Positions 1 to 8,785 of a stretch of 64,000 nt of DNA are shown piece after piece; positions within the stretch are counted from its first letter, which is position 1, and each line of letters starts with the position of its first letter. Below the pieces are notes generated by a model. That model searched no databases, was not told the DNA's origin, and worked only from the letters and a program-made list of their open reading frames with translations. The position numbers and the translations under genes were made by a program. Origin of the DNA: Lachnospiraceae bacterium (GTDB lineage Bacteria > Bacillota > Clostridia > Lachnospirales > Lachnospiraceae); the NCBI GenBank assembly GCA_017620155.1, contig JAFZQY010000112.1, positions 24,861 through 88,860 of the forward strand, read 5' to 3'.

Positions 1-188
1 TCATTAATAATCCGAACCAGGTATACACCAGGGAAAAACTTCTTGAACTCATTTGGGGACAGGATTATCCCGGTGACGGTCGTACCGTGGATGTACATAT
101 CAGACGTCTGAGGGAGAAGATCGAGCGTTCCCCCGGCGATCCGAAATATGTTAGAACCAAGTGGGGTGTGGGTTACTATCTGGCATGA
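1..188 (+). CDS. Response regulator, OmpR/PhoB family (C-terminal fragment)
   Basis: The last 61 codons of a gene that begins before the window are visible. They encode the second half of an OmpR/PhoB winged-helix DNA-binding domain: a recognition helix with [14 protein letters not shown], followed by the C-terminal wing hairpin ending WGVGYYLA. The receiver domain lies outside the window. The stop overlaps the next gene by four bases (ATGA at 185-188), so it is co-transcribed and translationally coupled with the sensor kinase that follows. The pair is a classical two-component system. Its target genes cannot be told from this fragment. Confidence 0.93.
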   Translation, partial: INNPNQVYTREKLLELIWGQDYPGDGRTVDVHIRRLREKIERSPGDPKYVRTKWGVGYYLA

Positions 189-1657
189 GCAGGATCCTTA
201 CGTGGATTAAAGACAGAGTGAAACTGTTAAGAAGTATGAGACTGTGGCTGTTCGTGATGACATTCGCCATAGGTCTGCTTCCATGTATCATGCTCAGCCA
301 TGTGCTGCTCAGCAGTTATGAACGCAAGGCGATAGATATACGCACGGCAGATGTGACCAACCAGCTGCATATCATTTCCGATCATCTGATCACTCATAAG
401 TATATGCAGGTGAACTCATCAGAGAGTATCGATGCCGAACTTTCCCAGTTATCTAACCTTTATAACGGTCGTATTCTTATAATCGACCAGGATCTGAGGA
501 TCATCAAGGACACCTACGGCATATCCCAGAACAAGATAATCGTATCGCAGGAAGTGATCCGGGCTTTCCGCGGAGAGACCGTCTCTAACTATGACGATCA
601 GGACGGATACATCGAGATCTCCATGCCCATCATTGAGAATGTGGTTACTGACGACAACGGATCCCAATCGGTGATTCGCGGAGTTATGTTAACCTCGGTT
701 TCCTCGGATACGATCATCAATACACAGGACAGCCTGCGCGATATCTCGAGGCTGGTCAATTATCTGGTCGCCGTGGCACTTTTCGTCATAGCCGTGTCTG
801 CGAGCGCGATCGTTACGATCCCGCTTAAGCGTCTCGTGCTTTCCATTTCCGACGTAAAAGAAGGATATACGAGCAATCCGGTCATGGTCCGGGATTATCT
901 GGAGACGGAGAATATCTCCGATGCTTTTAATTCTGTGCTCGCCAGACTCAAACTCCTGGATGATTCCAGACAGGAGTTCGTGGCCAATGTGTCGCATGAA
1001 CTGAAAACTCCCATGACGAGCATGAAGGTGCTGGCGGATTCTCTGCTTGTTCAGGATGAGGTCCCGGCTGAGTTATACAAGGAATTCATGGGAGACATAA
1101 CACGTGAAATCGATCGTGAAAACCAGATAATATCGGATCTTTTGAGCCTGGTTAAGATGGATAAGACGAGTTCGGATCTGTATATAAGCCAGGTTGATAT
1201 CAATGCTCTGATAGAACTTGTCTTAAAGCGTTTGCGTCCCATAGCACGAAAAAAGAATATCGAGCTCGAGTTCGTATCCATGCGTCAGGTCGATGCCATG
1301 GTCGATGAGGTCAAGATCAGCCAGGTCATAACCAATCTCGTGGAGAATGCGATCAAATATAATAACGATAACGGATCGGTGAGAGTAACTCTCGATGCCG
1401 ATCACCAGTTTTTCACGCTGGAGGTCGAGGATACCGGAATGGGTATTCCGGAGGACAGCAGAGAGCAGATATTTGAACGTTTCTACAGGGTGGATAAATC
1501 CCATTCCCGTGAGATCGGCGGAACCGGACTCGGACTTGCGATCACTAAGAGTGCGGTACTGATGCACAGAGGAACGATATCGGTGGATTCGGTTGAAGGA
1601 GAAGGATCGACTTTCACCGTGAAGATCCCTCTCGTATATATACCTCAGAGTAACTGA
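185..1657 (+). CDS. Sensor histidine kinase (PhoR/WalK-like)
   Basis: This membrane sensor kinase of 490 residues is the partner of the regulator just upstream. The ATG at 185 is chosen because it overlaps the regulator stop; the frame stays open back to 161. Membrane segments lie at about residues 19-43 and 190-212, with an extracytoplasmic sensor of about 145 residues between them. A HAMP region follows. The HisKA domain has phospho-acceptor His271 in the motif SHELKTPM. The catalytic domain carries the N box ([10 protein letters not shown], from residue 384), the G1 box [15 protein letters not shown] and GGTGLGL. All kinase boxes look intact. The layout resembles PhoR, WalK and ResE, but the sensor domain gives no clue to the ligand. 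A GerMN lipoprotein follows closely, so the system may act on the cell envelope (inference). Confidence 0.92.
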   Translation: MSRILTWIKDRVKLLRSMRLWLFVMTFAIGLLPCIMLSHVLLSSYERKAIDIRTADVTNQLHIISDHLITHKYMQVNSSESIDAELSQLSNLYNGRILIIDQDLRIIKDTYGISQNKIIVSQEVIRAFRGETVSNYDDQDGYIEISMPIIENVVTDDNGSQSVIRGVMLTSVSSDTIINTQDSLRDISRLVNYLVAVALFVIAVSASAIVTIPLKRLVLSISDVKEGYTSNPVMVRDYLETENISDAFNSVLARLKLLDDSRQEFVANVSHELKTPMTSMKVLADSLLVQDEVPAELYKEFMGDITREIDRENQIISDLLSLVKMDKTSSDLYISQVDINALIELVLKRLRPIARKKNIELEFVSMRQVDAMVDEVKISQVITNLVENAIKYNNDNGSVRVTLDADHQFFTLEVEDTGMGIPEDSREQIFERFYRVDKSHSREIGGTGLGLAITKSAVLMHRGTISVDSVEGEGSTFTVKIPLVYIPQSN

Positions 1658-1693
1658 GATTGCTGATGAGATGGTCGGAAATTATTGAATGAT

Positions 1694-2647
1694 ATGAATA
1701 ATAGTTTACATAATATCACAAAAAGAATAATGATCGCGATGCTTTGCATAGTCCTCGCCGTCGGCGCATTAAGCGGATGTGGGGTTGCAAATACTGATGC
1801 ATCCAAGCCGGGCGGCCTTACACTCTATTATATAACGAGTGATATCGACAGCCTTGTCACTGTCCCTTCCGGCATTGATCCGAATGCATACGACGGGCAG
1901 ACGGGACTTCTTCAGGCCTTGACGGATGCGCTTTCCGAGACTTCGGATTCACGCATGAGTGCGCCTTTGTCTGCCGATAACGGATTTGTGTCAGCTACTA
2001 TTGTTGATAACCAGGTGGTGCTTGACTTTGATGACAGGATATCTGCCAAGGATGTGATCACCAAGACGCTGATCATGGCTGCTGCGACGCGCACGATCAC
2101 TCAGATGAAAGGCGTGGACAGCGTGAGCGGGACGATTAACGGAAGCCCGATGCTCAACTCGGCCGGAATGGTCATAGGACCGATGAGTGCAGATTCTTTT
2201 CTCGATAATGAAGGTCTTCAGATCACTGCGGAAGAACGGACCCAGCTTACGCTATATTTTGCAAACGAGACAGGAGACGGGCTTACCAGGGTAACCCGTA
2301 CGGTCGTATATTCCGGTAATATCCCGATGGATAAGCTTGTTGTGATGCAGCTGATCCAGGGGCCGCAGGATAACGAGGAGGCCTATCCTGTCATAGATCC
2401 GAATACCAAACTCATAAACGTTACGACTCAGGACGGAACATGTTATGTTAACCTTGATTCATCGTTCCTCGCTCCGGGCGTCAATGTCTCGAACGACGTG
2501 GCCATATATTCAATAGTGGATTCTTTGATAGAGTTAGGATCCGTCAACAAGGTACAGTTCCTGATCGACTCGGATTCCGATGTGATGTTCAGAGAGACGG
2601 TCAGCCTAAACACCCAGTTCGACCGAAACCTTGATATAGTAGAGTAG
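1694..2647 (+). CDS. GerMN-domain lipoprotein
   Basis: The product is an exported lipoprotein of about 317 residues. A hydrophobic signal ends in the lipobox LSGC with Cys29. The mature part holds two GerMN-type repeats. The first is at about residues 45-150 and contains a FVSATIVDNQVVLDF strand. The second is at about 205-310 and contains MQLIQGPQ, VNLDSSF and SIVDSLIELG. GerMN domains occur in the spore germination protein GerM and in lipoproteins tied to two-component systems such as LpqB, where they are thought to bind cell-wall or kinase partners. The gene follows the sensor kinase by 36 bases, a context reminiscent of mtrAB-lpqB. A TTG at 1685 is an alternative start; neither start has a strong ribosome binding site. 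Confidence 0.82.
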   Translation: MNNSLHNITKRIMIAMLCIVLAVGALSGCGVANTDASKPGGLTLYYITSDIDSLVTVPSGIDPNAYDGQTGLLQALTDALSETSDSRMSAPLSADNGFVSATIVDNQVVLDFDDRISAKDVITKTLIMAAATRTITQMKGVDSVSGTINGSPMLNSAGMVIGPMSADSFLDNEGLQITAEERTQLTLYFANETGDGLTRVTRTVVYSGNIPMDKLVVMQLIQGPQDNEEAYPVIDPNTKLINVTTQDGTCYVNLDSSFLAPGVNVSNDVAIYSIVDSLIELGSVNKVQFLIDSDSDVMFRETVSLNTQFDRNLDIVE

Positions 2648-2667
2648 CTTAAGAAAGGAAGTGCGTA

Positions 2668-3204
2668 ATGAAAAAGATACTGATAGTCGTAGACATGCAG
2701 AATGATTTTACATACGGAGCACTGCGGAATGAAGATGCCATAGCGATCATCCCGAATGTGGCTGCCAAGGTAAAAAGCGCCCTGGATGAGGGTACCGATG
2801 TAATCTTTACACGCGATACCCATACCGAGGAGTACATGAACACCGAAGAGGGCAGGAATCTTCCGGTTCCGCACTGTATAGAGGGAAGCTCAGGCTGGGA
2901 GATAGTAGACGAACTTAAACCTTATGAAAAAGAGGCTGCTGCAGTCATCGACAAGTACACATTCGGCAGCGATAAACTCGCCGAACTTTTGCAGAGCAGA
3001 TACGCTGATGTTGATGAAGTTGAGCTTATCGGAATTTGCACGGATATCTGCGTGATCAGCAACGCCCTGCTCACCAAGGCTTTTCTTCCGAATGCCCATG
3101 TAAAAGTGGATGCATCCTGCTGCGCTGGAGTTACACCCGGAAGCCATGATACGGCACTTAATGCGATGAAAGCCTGCCATGTTGAAGTGACCGGACAGAA
3201 ATGA
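2668..3204 (+). CDS. pncA: Nicotinamidase / isochorismatase-family hydrolase
   Basis: This cysteine hydrolase of 178 residues is predicted to deamidate nicotinamide to nicotinate, the first step of NAD salvage. The expected triad is visible: Asp9 in VVDMQNDF, Lys96 in DKYTFGS and Cys128 in CTDICV. Asp50, His52 and His69 fit the metal site seen in nicotinamidases. The start is supported by AAGAAAGGAAG just upstream. The next two genes are nicotinate phosphoribosyltransferase and NAD synthetase, which makes nicotinamidase much more likely than another isochorismatase-family activity. Confidence 0.93.
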   Translation: MKKILIVVDMQNDFTYGALRNEDAIAIIPNVAAKVKSALDEGTDVIFTRDTHTEEYMNTEEGRNLPVPHCIEGSSGWEIVDELKPYEKEAAAVIDKYTFGSDKLAELLQSRYADVDEVELIGICTDICVISNALLTKAFLPNAHVKVDASCCAGVTPGSHDTALNAMKACHVEVTGQK

Positions 3205-3243
3205 TTTAGGTTTACATAATACAAACGCGCGAGGATAAGACAC

Positions 3244-4455
3244 ATGGAACAGATAATCAACAGCTTACTTGAGATAGATACTTACAAGTTTTCGATGGGA
3301 CAGGCCATATATCACCAGTTCCCCAGCTATACGACCACATGGTCATTTAAGTGCAGGAATGAGGATGTTCACTTCACCCCCGAGATGGTCGAGGAGATAA
3401 GGGAGCAGATCAGGGCTTACTGCGATCTTCGTTTTGATGAAGAAGAACTTCAGTATTTAAAGAGTATCATCTGGTTCAAATCTTCTTATATAGACTTCCT
3501 GCGCCTCTGGCATCCGAGATTTGAGGATTTCACGATCACGGAAGATGATCCCTGCGGCCTCGTGATAGAGACCAGAGGCACCTGGCTCAACACTTCCATG
3601 TATGAGATCCCGACGCTCGCGATAGTTAACGAAGTTTATTTCAGAATGCGCTATGATTATTCATCGCTTATGGCGAGCTTCCGCAAAAGGCTGGATGATA
3701 AGACCGCCCGCCTCGTAAACGGCGAGCTGAACTTAGGCGCATTCAGCGAGTTCGGCTTAAGGAGAAGGCTTTCCGCCGAAGCACAGGAGCTGGCGGTTAA
3801 GACTCTTGCGGAAAATAAGTACCCGGACTCAATATTTGTCGGTACTTCCAATGTATATCTTGCGAAAAAGTATAAAGTGACTCCGGTCGGGACCATGGCC
3901 CACGAGTGGATCATGTGCATCGGACAGGGCAATCACAAGCATAACCCCGCATACTCTAACTGGTATGCGCTCGACCACTGGGTAAAAGAGTACGGCATCT
4001 TAAACGGTACCGCGCTTACGGATGCGATAACCACAGATTGCTTCCTCCGCGATTTCCAGCTGACCTACGGGACGCTTTTCTCGGGCGTGCGTCATGACAG
4101 CGGGGATCCGTACGAGTGGGGCGATAAGATGATCGCTCACTACGAGGAACTGGGCATCGATCCTAAGACCAAGACGCTGCTTTTCAGCGACAGTCTTGAT
4201 TTCGAGAGGGCGGATAAGCTCAGGACATATTTCAAGGACAGGGCCAAGGTCGCTTTTGGCATTGGCACATACATCGCGAACGACACGGACGAACCCGCGC
4301 TCAATATAGTCATGAAGACTACCGAGTGCAACGGCATGGATGTGGCCAAGATATCCGATGTTGAAGGCAAGGGCATGTGCAAGAATCCTGATTACATCAA
4401 GTATGTGAAAAGGTGCATCGACTGGCGCATGTCGCATGATGATTACAGGAACTAA
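3244..4455 (+). CDS. pncB: Nicotinate phosphoribosyltransferase
   Basis: This enzyme of 403 residues joins nicotinate to PRPP, making nicotinate mononucleotide with ATP hydrolysis. Family hallmarks are the N-terminal DTYKFSMGQAIYHQFP, the FGLRRRLS segment, GTSNVYLAKKY, and GTMAHEW containing His220, the position of the histidine phosphorylated in the family. RHDSGDPYEWG is also typical. It is the middle gene of the pncA-pncB-nadE set and sits 39 bases after pncA. GAGGATAAG before the ATG serves as ribosome binding site. Length and motifs are normal for the bacterial PncB group. Confidence 0.95.
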   Translation: MEQIINSLLEIDTYKFSMGQAIYHQFPSYTTTWSFKCRNEDVHFTPEMVEEIREQIRAYCDLRFDEEELQYLKSIIWFKSSYIDFLRLWHPRFEDFTITEDDPCGLVIETRGTWLNTSMYEIPTLAIVNEVYFRMRYDYSSLMASFRKRLDDKTARLVNGELNLGAFSEFGLRRRLSAEAQELAVKTLAENKYPDSIFVGTSNVYLAKKYKVTPVGTMAHEWIMCIGQGNHKHNPAYSNWYALDHWVKEYGILNGTALTDAITTDCFLRDFQLTYGTLFSGVRHDSGDPYEWGDKMIAHYEELGIDPKTKTLLFSDSLDFERADKLRTYFKDRAKVAFGIGTYIANDTDEPALNIVMKTTECNGMDVAKISDVEGKGMCKNPDYIKYVKRCIDWRMSHDDYRN

Positions 4456-4510
4456 GGTAAGCCGCTTAAAGAACGAATCGGCAGACGTTGAGATTATCGG
4501 AGAAAGCAGA

Positions 4511-5245
4511 ATGTTCAACGCAGAAAAAGAGATAGAAGACATAGTTGCATGGATCCGCGAATGGTTTGAGGAAAACGGCCCCAAGGCTTCGGCCGTGATC
4601 GGGATATCCGGCGGCAAGGATTCGAGCGTTTGCGCCGCGCTTCTGGTAAAAGCTCTTGGAAAAGAGCGTGTGACCGGAGTGCTCATGCCCGACGGAGAGC
4701 AGGCGGATATCAGCGATTCATACATGATCATGGAGCATCTGGGACTGGAGCCGATAGTTATAGATATAGGTGATACGACTTCGGCGCTCAAGGCAACTTT
4801 ATCGGAGAAGGTAGAACTTTCCCGTGATACTCTGATCAACATCCCGCCGAGGGTCAGAATGACGACCCTGTATGCGATAGCGCAGAGTCTTCCGAACGGC
4901 GGAAGAGTGACCAATACATGCAATAAGTCCGAGGACTATATCGGATACTCGACCAAGTACGGCGACGCTGCGGGTGATTTTTCCATACTGGCGAACTATA
5001 CCGTGACCGAAGTCCTGATGATCGGTGAGGCTCTGGGACTTCCCGATAAGCTCGTTCACAAGACCCCTTCCGACGGCCTCTCCGGAATGTCCGATGAAGA
5101 CAAGATAGGCTTTACTTATGCTGTTCTTGACTGTTACATAACAGATGGTATCTGTGAAGATGAGGCTATCCGGGCTAAGATAGATCACATGCATAAGATC
5201 AACCTTCACAAGCTCAGGACGATTCCGTCATTTCCCCGAAATTAA
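4511..5245 (+). CDS. nadE: NAD synthetase, ammonia-dependent
   Basis: This adenylating amidotransferase of 244 residues makes NAD from nicotinate adenine dinucleotide. The ATP-pyrophosphatase P-loop SGGKDSS is at residues 33-39, and TCNKSEDYIGYSTKYGD matches the conserved substrate-binding stretch. No glutaminase domain is present, so free ammonia should be the nitrogen source. The frame is open from 4436, inside pncB, but GGAG at 4499-4502 lies eight bases before the ATG at 4511, and that start gives the usual family length. It completes a salvage operon with pncA and pncB. No nadD is in the window. Confidence 0.94.
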   Translation: MFNAEKEIEDIVAWIREWFEENGPKASAVIGISGGKDSSVCAALLVKALGKERVTGVLMPDGEQADISDSYMIMEHLGLEPIVIDIGDTTSALKATLSEKVELSRDTLINIPPRVRMTTLYAIAQSLPNGGRVTNTCNKSEDYIGYSTKYGDAAGDFSILANYTVTEVLMIGEALGLPDKLVHKTPSDGLSGMSDEDKIGFTYAVLDCYITDGICEDEAIRAKIDHMHKINLHKLRTIPSFPRN

Positions 5246-5282
5246 CGCTTTATAGTTTGTTAATAAAGTTTATAAAAAGTTG

Positions 5283-5309
5283 CTAGCACTCACTATTGAC
5301 GAGTGCTAA
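5283..5309 (+). promoter_or_regulatory. CIRCE operator (HrcA binding site)
   Basis: An inverted repeat CTAGCACTC, nine-base spacer, GAGTGCTAA matches the CIRCE consensus TTAGCACTC-N9-GAGTGCTAA with one change in the left arm. HrcA repressor binds this element and releases it on heat stress. It precedes a small heat-shock gene. hrcA itself is not in the window. Confidence 0.95.
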
Positions 5310-5324
5310 CAACGGTGCTATAAC
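5296..5324 (+). promoter_or_regulatory. Sigma-A promoter of hsp20, inside CIRCE
   Basis: A -35 box TTGACG (5296-5301) and a -10 box TATAAC (5319-5324) are separated by 17 bases. The -35 box sits in the CIRCE spacer and right arm, so HrcA binding would block RNA polymerase directly. Confidence 0.85.
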
Positions 5325-5423
5325 ATAATCAGACAGAGGAAATAAAGGATTTCCGAAGTCACAGACAACCAATAACCTACAACACATAAGGAGTGAATAG
5401 GATATATGAAGGAGGTAAGCATT

Positions 5424-5873
5424 ATGTTAGCACCTAGTATTTTCGGAGAAGGATTATTTGATGATTGGTTCAGATTCCCTGATTTTCCGGACCTCGATCG
5501 GACAGAGAAGAAATTATACGGCAGACATGCCGACAGACTTATGAAGACAGATGTACACGAGAAAGATGATCAGTTCGAAATGGACATCGATCTGCCCGGC
5601 TTCACCAAGGATGAGATCCAGCTTGAACTTAACGACGGATATCTCACCGTGAGCGCCGCTAAGAATCTCGACAATGACGAGAAGGACAAGAAGGGTAAAG
5701 TGATCAGACAGGAACGTTACTGCGGATCGATGCAGAGAACCTTCTTTGTAGGAGACAATCTTACCGAGGAAGACATCAAGGCTTCGTTCAAGCACGGTGT
5801 CCTCAACCTGACCATCCCGAAGAAAGAAGCTCCGAAGATCCCGGAGAAGAAACTGATCGCGATCGAAGGATGA
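5424..5873 (+). CDS. Small heat-shock protein, Hsp20/alpha-crystallin family
   Basis: This ATP-independent holdase chaperone of 149 residues binds unfolding proteins. The alpha-crystallin domain runs from about residue 40 to 138, from DVHEKDDQFEMDIDLPG to the conserved GVLNLTIPKKE; the tail carries the short IPEKKLI assembly motif. The ATG at 5406 opens the same frame, but AGGAGG at 5410-5415 lies after it and eight bases before the ATG at 5424, so 5424 is the real start. Expression should be HrcA-controlled through the CIRCE element upstream. A terminator follows, so the gene is monocistronic. Confidence 0.95.
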   Translation: MLAPSIFGEGLFDDWFRFPDFPDLDRTEKKLYGRHADRLMKTDVHEKDDQFEMDIDLPGFTKDEIQLELNDGYLTVSAAKNLDNDEKDKKGKVIRQERYCGSMQRTFFVGDNLTEEDIKASFKHGVLNLTIPKKEAPKIPEKKLIAIEG

Positions 5874-5929
5874 TCAAGTCCTTCGGATCGACAGGACCGG
5901 GAACCCGGACCTACCGAAGAATAAAGTTA

Positions 5930-5959
5930 GGGCCGACGCGAAAGCGCCGGCCCTTTTTT
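5930..5959 (+). terminator. Rho-independent terminator after hsp20
   Basis: A stem GGGCCGACGC / GCGCCGGCCC with one mismatch and a GAAA loop is followed by six T residues. Confidence 0.92.
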
Positions 5960-5994
5960 CGTTGTAATGACGGAGCTATGGATATCGGTGACGA

Positions 5995-6024
5995 TTGACA
6001 GTCCGCCCGGCTCGCGTGTATAAT
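5995..6024 (+). promoter_or_regulatory. Consensus sigma-A promoter for comEC
   Basis: A perfect -35 TTGACA (5995-6000) and a perfect -10 TATAAT (6019-6024) are separated by 18 bases. This lies within the extended open frame of comEC, so the protein must start downstream of it. Confidence 0.88.
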
Positions 6025-6090
6025 CACCGTACTGTTCATATTCACATATGTCCCGATCGGGGCCCGGACCGTAAGCCGGCGAGGCGTTCT

Positions 6091-8346
6091 ATGAGACGAC
6101 CGCTTGCATGTGCAGGTCTGGTATTTATCCTGATATTGCTCATAATTCAGCTCATCAAACCGGAGGCGGAAAAGCGGCTGCCGTTTGATGACGGGGAGAC
6201 CGTGCGCTTATCCGGCGAACTGGTCCGTATCGAAAAAAAGACCAAAGAAGACGGGATTCATACGATCTGGTATCTGACTGTACCGGATGTCGAAGATATG
6301 CTCATCTGCTATATGGCGGGGGCGGACGGAGATATTCTTGACGATATTTCTGATGTACCACTCGGAGCCATGGTCAGTGTTCGTGGAAGAGTGAGTTTGT
6401 TTTCTCATGCGACCAATCCCGGACAGTTCGATATGAAGGATTATTATGACATCTGTCACATAAGTGCCGCTTTGATGAATGTCGAAGCACTTTCTGTGGA
6501 TGATTCTCACATCTCGCCTTATAAGCGTCTGCTCGGAAAACTGGCATCGGTTAGGATGAATATCGGCGCGCTTGCGGACCTTTGTTTCGATGAAGACGAC
6601 GCCTCGGTCATCAGAGCGATGCTTCTGGGAGATAAGTCTGCAATGTCTCCTGAAACGAAGTCGCTCTATTCTCGAAACGGGATTGCTCATATCCTGGCCA
6701 TATCCGGCCTTCATATATCCATGCTCGGGATGGCTCTGGTCACTCTTTTGAAAAAGTGCAGGGTTCCGACCGGCATCTCGGCGGGGACGGCTATCGTACT
6801 GATGATAATGTACGGCCTAATGACCGGGATGGCGGCATCAGCGATGCGTGCTGTCATCATGTTTTCGCTTCGGATGCTGGCTGATATCGTCCACAGGACT
6901 TATGATATGGCAACTGCTCTGGTGGTAGCGGCTGTATTGGTTCTCATCGAACAGCCTGCTTATCTGTTTTATTCCGGATTCCAGTTCTCATTCGGGGCTA
7001 TGGCTGCTGTGATGCTCATTCTGCCCGCGCTCGAAGATGTATTTCCGAAGATCTTTTCCGGATGTGTTGCGATCAATATCGTGACGCTGCCCATATATCT
7101 GCATAACTATTTTTATTATCCGATAATGTCCGTGGTACTTAATCTGTACATAATCCCGCTGATGAGCTTTCTGCTGGGACTTAGCCTCATCGCTGTGGCC
7201 GGCTGCGCCCTGTGGATCCCGCTCGGGAAGGTTCTGGCTTTTCCTTCACATCTGATACTTCTTATATATGAATATTCCTGTAAGCTTGCAGACAAGGTTT
7301 CCTGGAACAGGTATGTCACGGGCAAACCGCTCACTTCCATGACGATCATATACATAGTGCTGATTACGCTTGTCATAGTGCTTGGCCGGTATCAGACGAA
7401 ACTTCAGATCATGATGCATTTGTTGTTTTGCTGTATTATGTTAACCTTTAATCCGGCGACGGGCATATCCGTGATGATGATAGATGTGGGGCAGGGTGAC
7501 GGGATCTATATCACGGATCACTGCGGCACTGACATACTCATAGACGGCGGATCGAGCGATGTGTCGGATGTGGGAACTTACCGGATAGCGCCTTTTCTCT
7601 ATTCTCAGGGAGTAGCTTCGGTCGATGCGCTCTTCATCACTCATCTTGATGCGGATCACTACAACGGATCCCTGGAACTTCTTGAGGACGCAGGAGGGAG
7701 CCTGCCGCGGGTTGAGGCACTCTACCTTACATCATCAGCAGTGAAGATGGGAGCGGGAAGCATGTCAGAGCAATTCATATCGTCAGCATGTGTCGATAGT
7801 GATGCCGAATCATCTTCGGATACCGGTAATCCAGCATACGAAAGCCTGGTCAGGGCTGCTACAGATAGCGGGATCCCGGTATATGTAGTAACGGCGGGGG
7901 ATAAGTTCTCAGCCGGAGTCCTGGAGTTTACATGCCTCTATCCTGATAGCGCATGCCTTGGCGAAGACACCAACAACGAGAGCCTCGTGCTGGATATGAA
8001 GTATGATGAGGTTCACTTCATATTCACCGGGGATATCGGCGGAGAGGGAGAAGATGCCATGTGCGCTTATCTTCCGGATGTTGTTGATCCTGAGGACACA
8101 GTGATTCTTAAAGTCGCCCACCACGGCTCACGTTTCTCGTCATCAGATATGTTTCTGGATGAAGCCGGTGCTGACATAGCGCTGATCTCGGCAGGCCGTG
8201 ACAACTCCTACGGTCATCCGCATGCCGAACTCATCGAGCGCCTGAACATGCGGAATATTCCTTACTTTAACACAGCCGATCACGGAGCAGTCAGGGTGGA
8301 CATCCGCCACGGGACTATCCGCATAACAGGATTCACGGATTTATAG
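6091..8346 (+). CDS. comEC: ComEC/Rec2 DNA-uptake channel with metallo-beta-lactamase domain
   Basis: This membrane protein of about 751 residues is predicted to carry single-stranded DNA across the membrane during transformation. Order of parts: a first membrane helix near the N-terminus, a DUF4131/OB-like region, the Competence domain with about ten helices including GLHISMLGM, and a C-terminal metallo-beta-lactamase domain with DVGQGDG from Asp465 and the HLDADH metal motif at 518-523. VAHHGS and GHPHAELI complete that domain. The ATG at 6091 is preferred because the upstream TTG at 5995 is the -35 box of a consensus promoter; GAGG at 6081-6084 serves as ribosome binding site. No comEA or comFA lies nearby, so whether the cell is competent cannot be judged here. 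Confidence 0.93.
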   Translation: MRRPLACAGLVFILILLIIQLIKPEAEKRLPFDDGETVRLSGELVRIEKKTKEDGIHTIWYLTVPDVEDMLICYMAGADGDILDDISDVPLGAMVSVRGRVSLFSHATNPGQFDMKDYYDICHISAALMNVEALSVDDSHISPYKRLLGKLASVRMNIGALADLCFDEDDASVIRAMLLGDKSAMSPETKSLYSRNGIAHILAISGLHISMLGMALVTLLKKCRVPTGISAGTAIVLMIMYGLMTGMAASAMRAVIMFSLRMLADIVHRTYDMATALVVAAVLVLIEQPAYLFYSGFQFSFGAMAAVMLILPALEDVFPKIFSGCVAINIVTLPIYLHNYFYYPIMSVVLNLYIIPLMSFLLGLSLIAVAGCALWIPLGKVLAFPSHLILLIYEYSCKLADKVSWNRYVTGKPLTSMTIIYIVLITLVIVLGRYQTKLQIMMHLLFCCIMLTFNPATGISVMMIDVGQGDGIYITDHCGTDILIDGGSSDVSDVGTYRIAPFLYSQGVASVDALFITHLDADHYNGSLELLEDAGGSLPRVEALYLTSSAVKMGAGSMSEQFISSACVDSDAESSSDTGNPAYESLVRAATDSGIPVYVVTAGDKFSAGVLEFTCLYPDSACLGEDTNNESLVLDMKYDEVHFIFTGDIGGEGEDAMCAYLPDVVDPEDTVILKVAHHGSRFSSSDMFLDEAGADIALISAGRDNSYGHPHAELIERLNMRNIPYFNTADHGAVRVDIRHGTIRITGFTDL

Positions 8347-8357
8347 CAATAGGTTAA

Positions 8358-8386
8358 TTGATTTCTGATAGCGTGCGTGCTATCAT
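8358..8386 (+). promoter_or_regulatory. Promoter of the toxin-antitoxin operon
   Basis: A -35 TTGATT (8358-8363), 17-base spacer and -10 TATCAT (8381-8386) precede the toxin gene. Confidence 0.75.
8366..8385 (+). promoter_or_regulatory. Palindromic operator of the toxin-antitoxin operon
   Basis: A perfect inverted repeat, TGATAGC - six bases - GCTATCA, fills the promoter spacer and runs into the -10 box. It is the expected type of autorepressor site for the HTH antitoxin encoded by the second gene. The role is inferred from position and symmetry. Confidence 0.7.
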
Positions 8387-8412
8387 GATTTTAGACATAG
8401 TAGAGGTGATCT

Positions 8413-8781
8413 ATGTTTACAGTTGAGTTTTATGAACGAAATGGTGCATCGCAGGTTATGGAATTTCTTGAGGAACTGCGAATGAAAATGTCAACAAATA
8501 AAGATGCCAGAATCCAGTATTCACAGGCATCGACGTACATTCAACTTTTGGCGGATAATGGCACTAAAGGGTTACCCAGTTCTATTGCTGAACACCTTGA
8601 AGATGGGATATGGGAGCTTAGACCGGGAAATAATAGGATATTCTTTTTTTTCTATGATGGAGCTGGAACATATGTATTATTACATCAGTTTCGGAAGAAA
8701 TCGCAGAAAACTCCCACAAATGAATTAAAGCGTGCCAAAGCAGAAAGAAGCGATTATTTAACACATAAGGGGAAGGGTTAA
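8413..8781 (+). CDS. HigB-like toxin (phage Gp49-like, RelE superfamily)
   Basis: This small basic protein of 122 residues matches the Gp49-like HigB group of ribosome-dependent mRNA endonucleases. Family signature stretches are EFLEELR, GIWELRPGNNRIFFFF and HQFRKKSQKTP, followed by a basic helix. The toxin comes first and the HTH antitoxin second, the HigBA order. The gene is visibly richer in A and T than its neighbours and uses AAA and ATA codons freely, which suggests horizontal acquisition. It is intact. Catalytic activity is inferred from the family only. Confidence 0.88.
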   Translation: MFTVEFYERNGASQVMEFLEELRMKMSTNKDARIQYSQASTYIQLLADNGTKGLPSSIAEHLEDGIWELRPGNNRIFFFFYDGAGTYVLLHQFRKKSQKTPTNELKRAKAERSDYLTHKGKG

Positions 8782-8785
8782 TGAT

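Noticed and set aside
4436-4510. nadE starting inside pncB
   Set aside because: The extra 25 residues are not part of the family, and a good GGAG precedes ATG 4511.
4000-4923. Long minus-strand open frame of 307 codons
   Set aside because: It is antisense to pncB and nadE, has no family resemblance, and crosses two well-supported genes.
5406-5423. ATG 5406 as start of hsp20
   Set aside because: The ribosome binding site AGGAGG lies after it and serves the ATG at 5424.
8504-8728. Second plus-strand frame inside the HigB-like gene
   Set aside because: It is wholly contained in the toxin gene in another frame and resembles nothing known.
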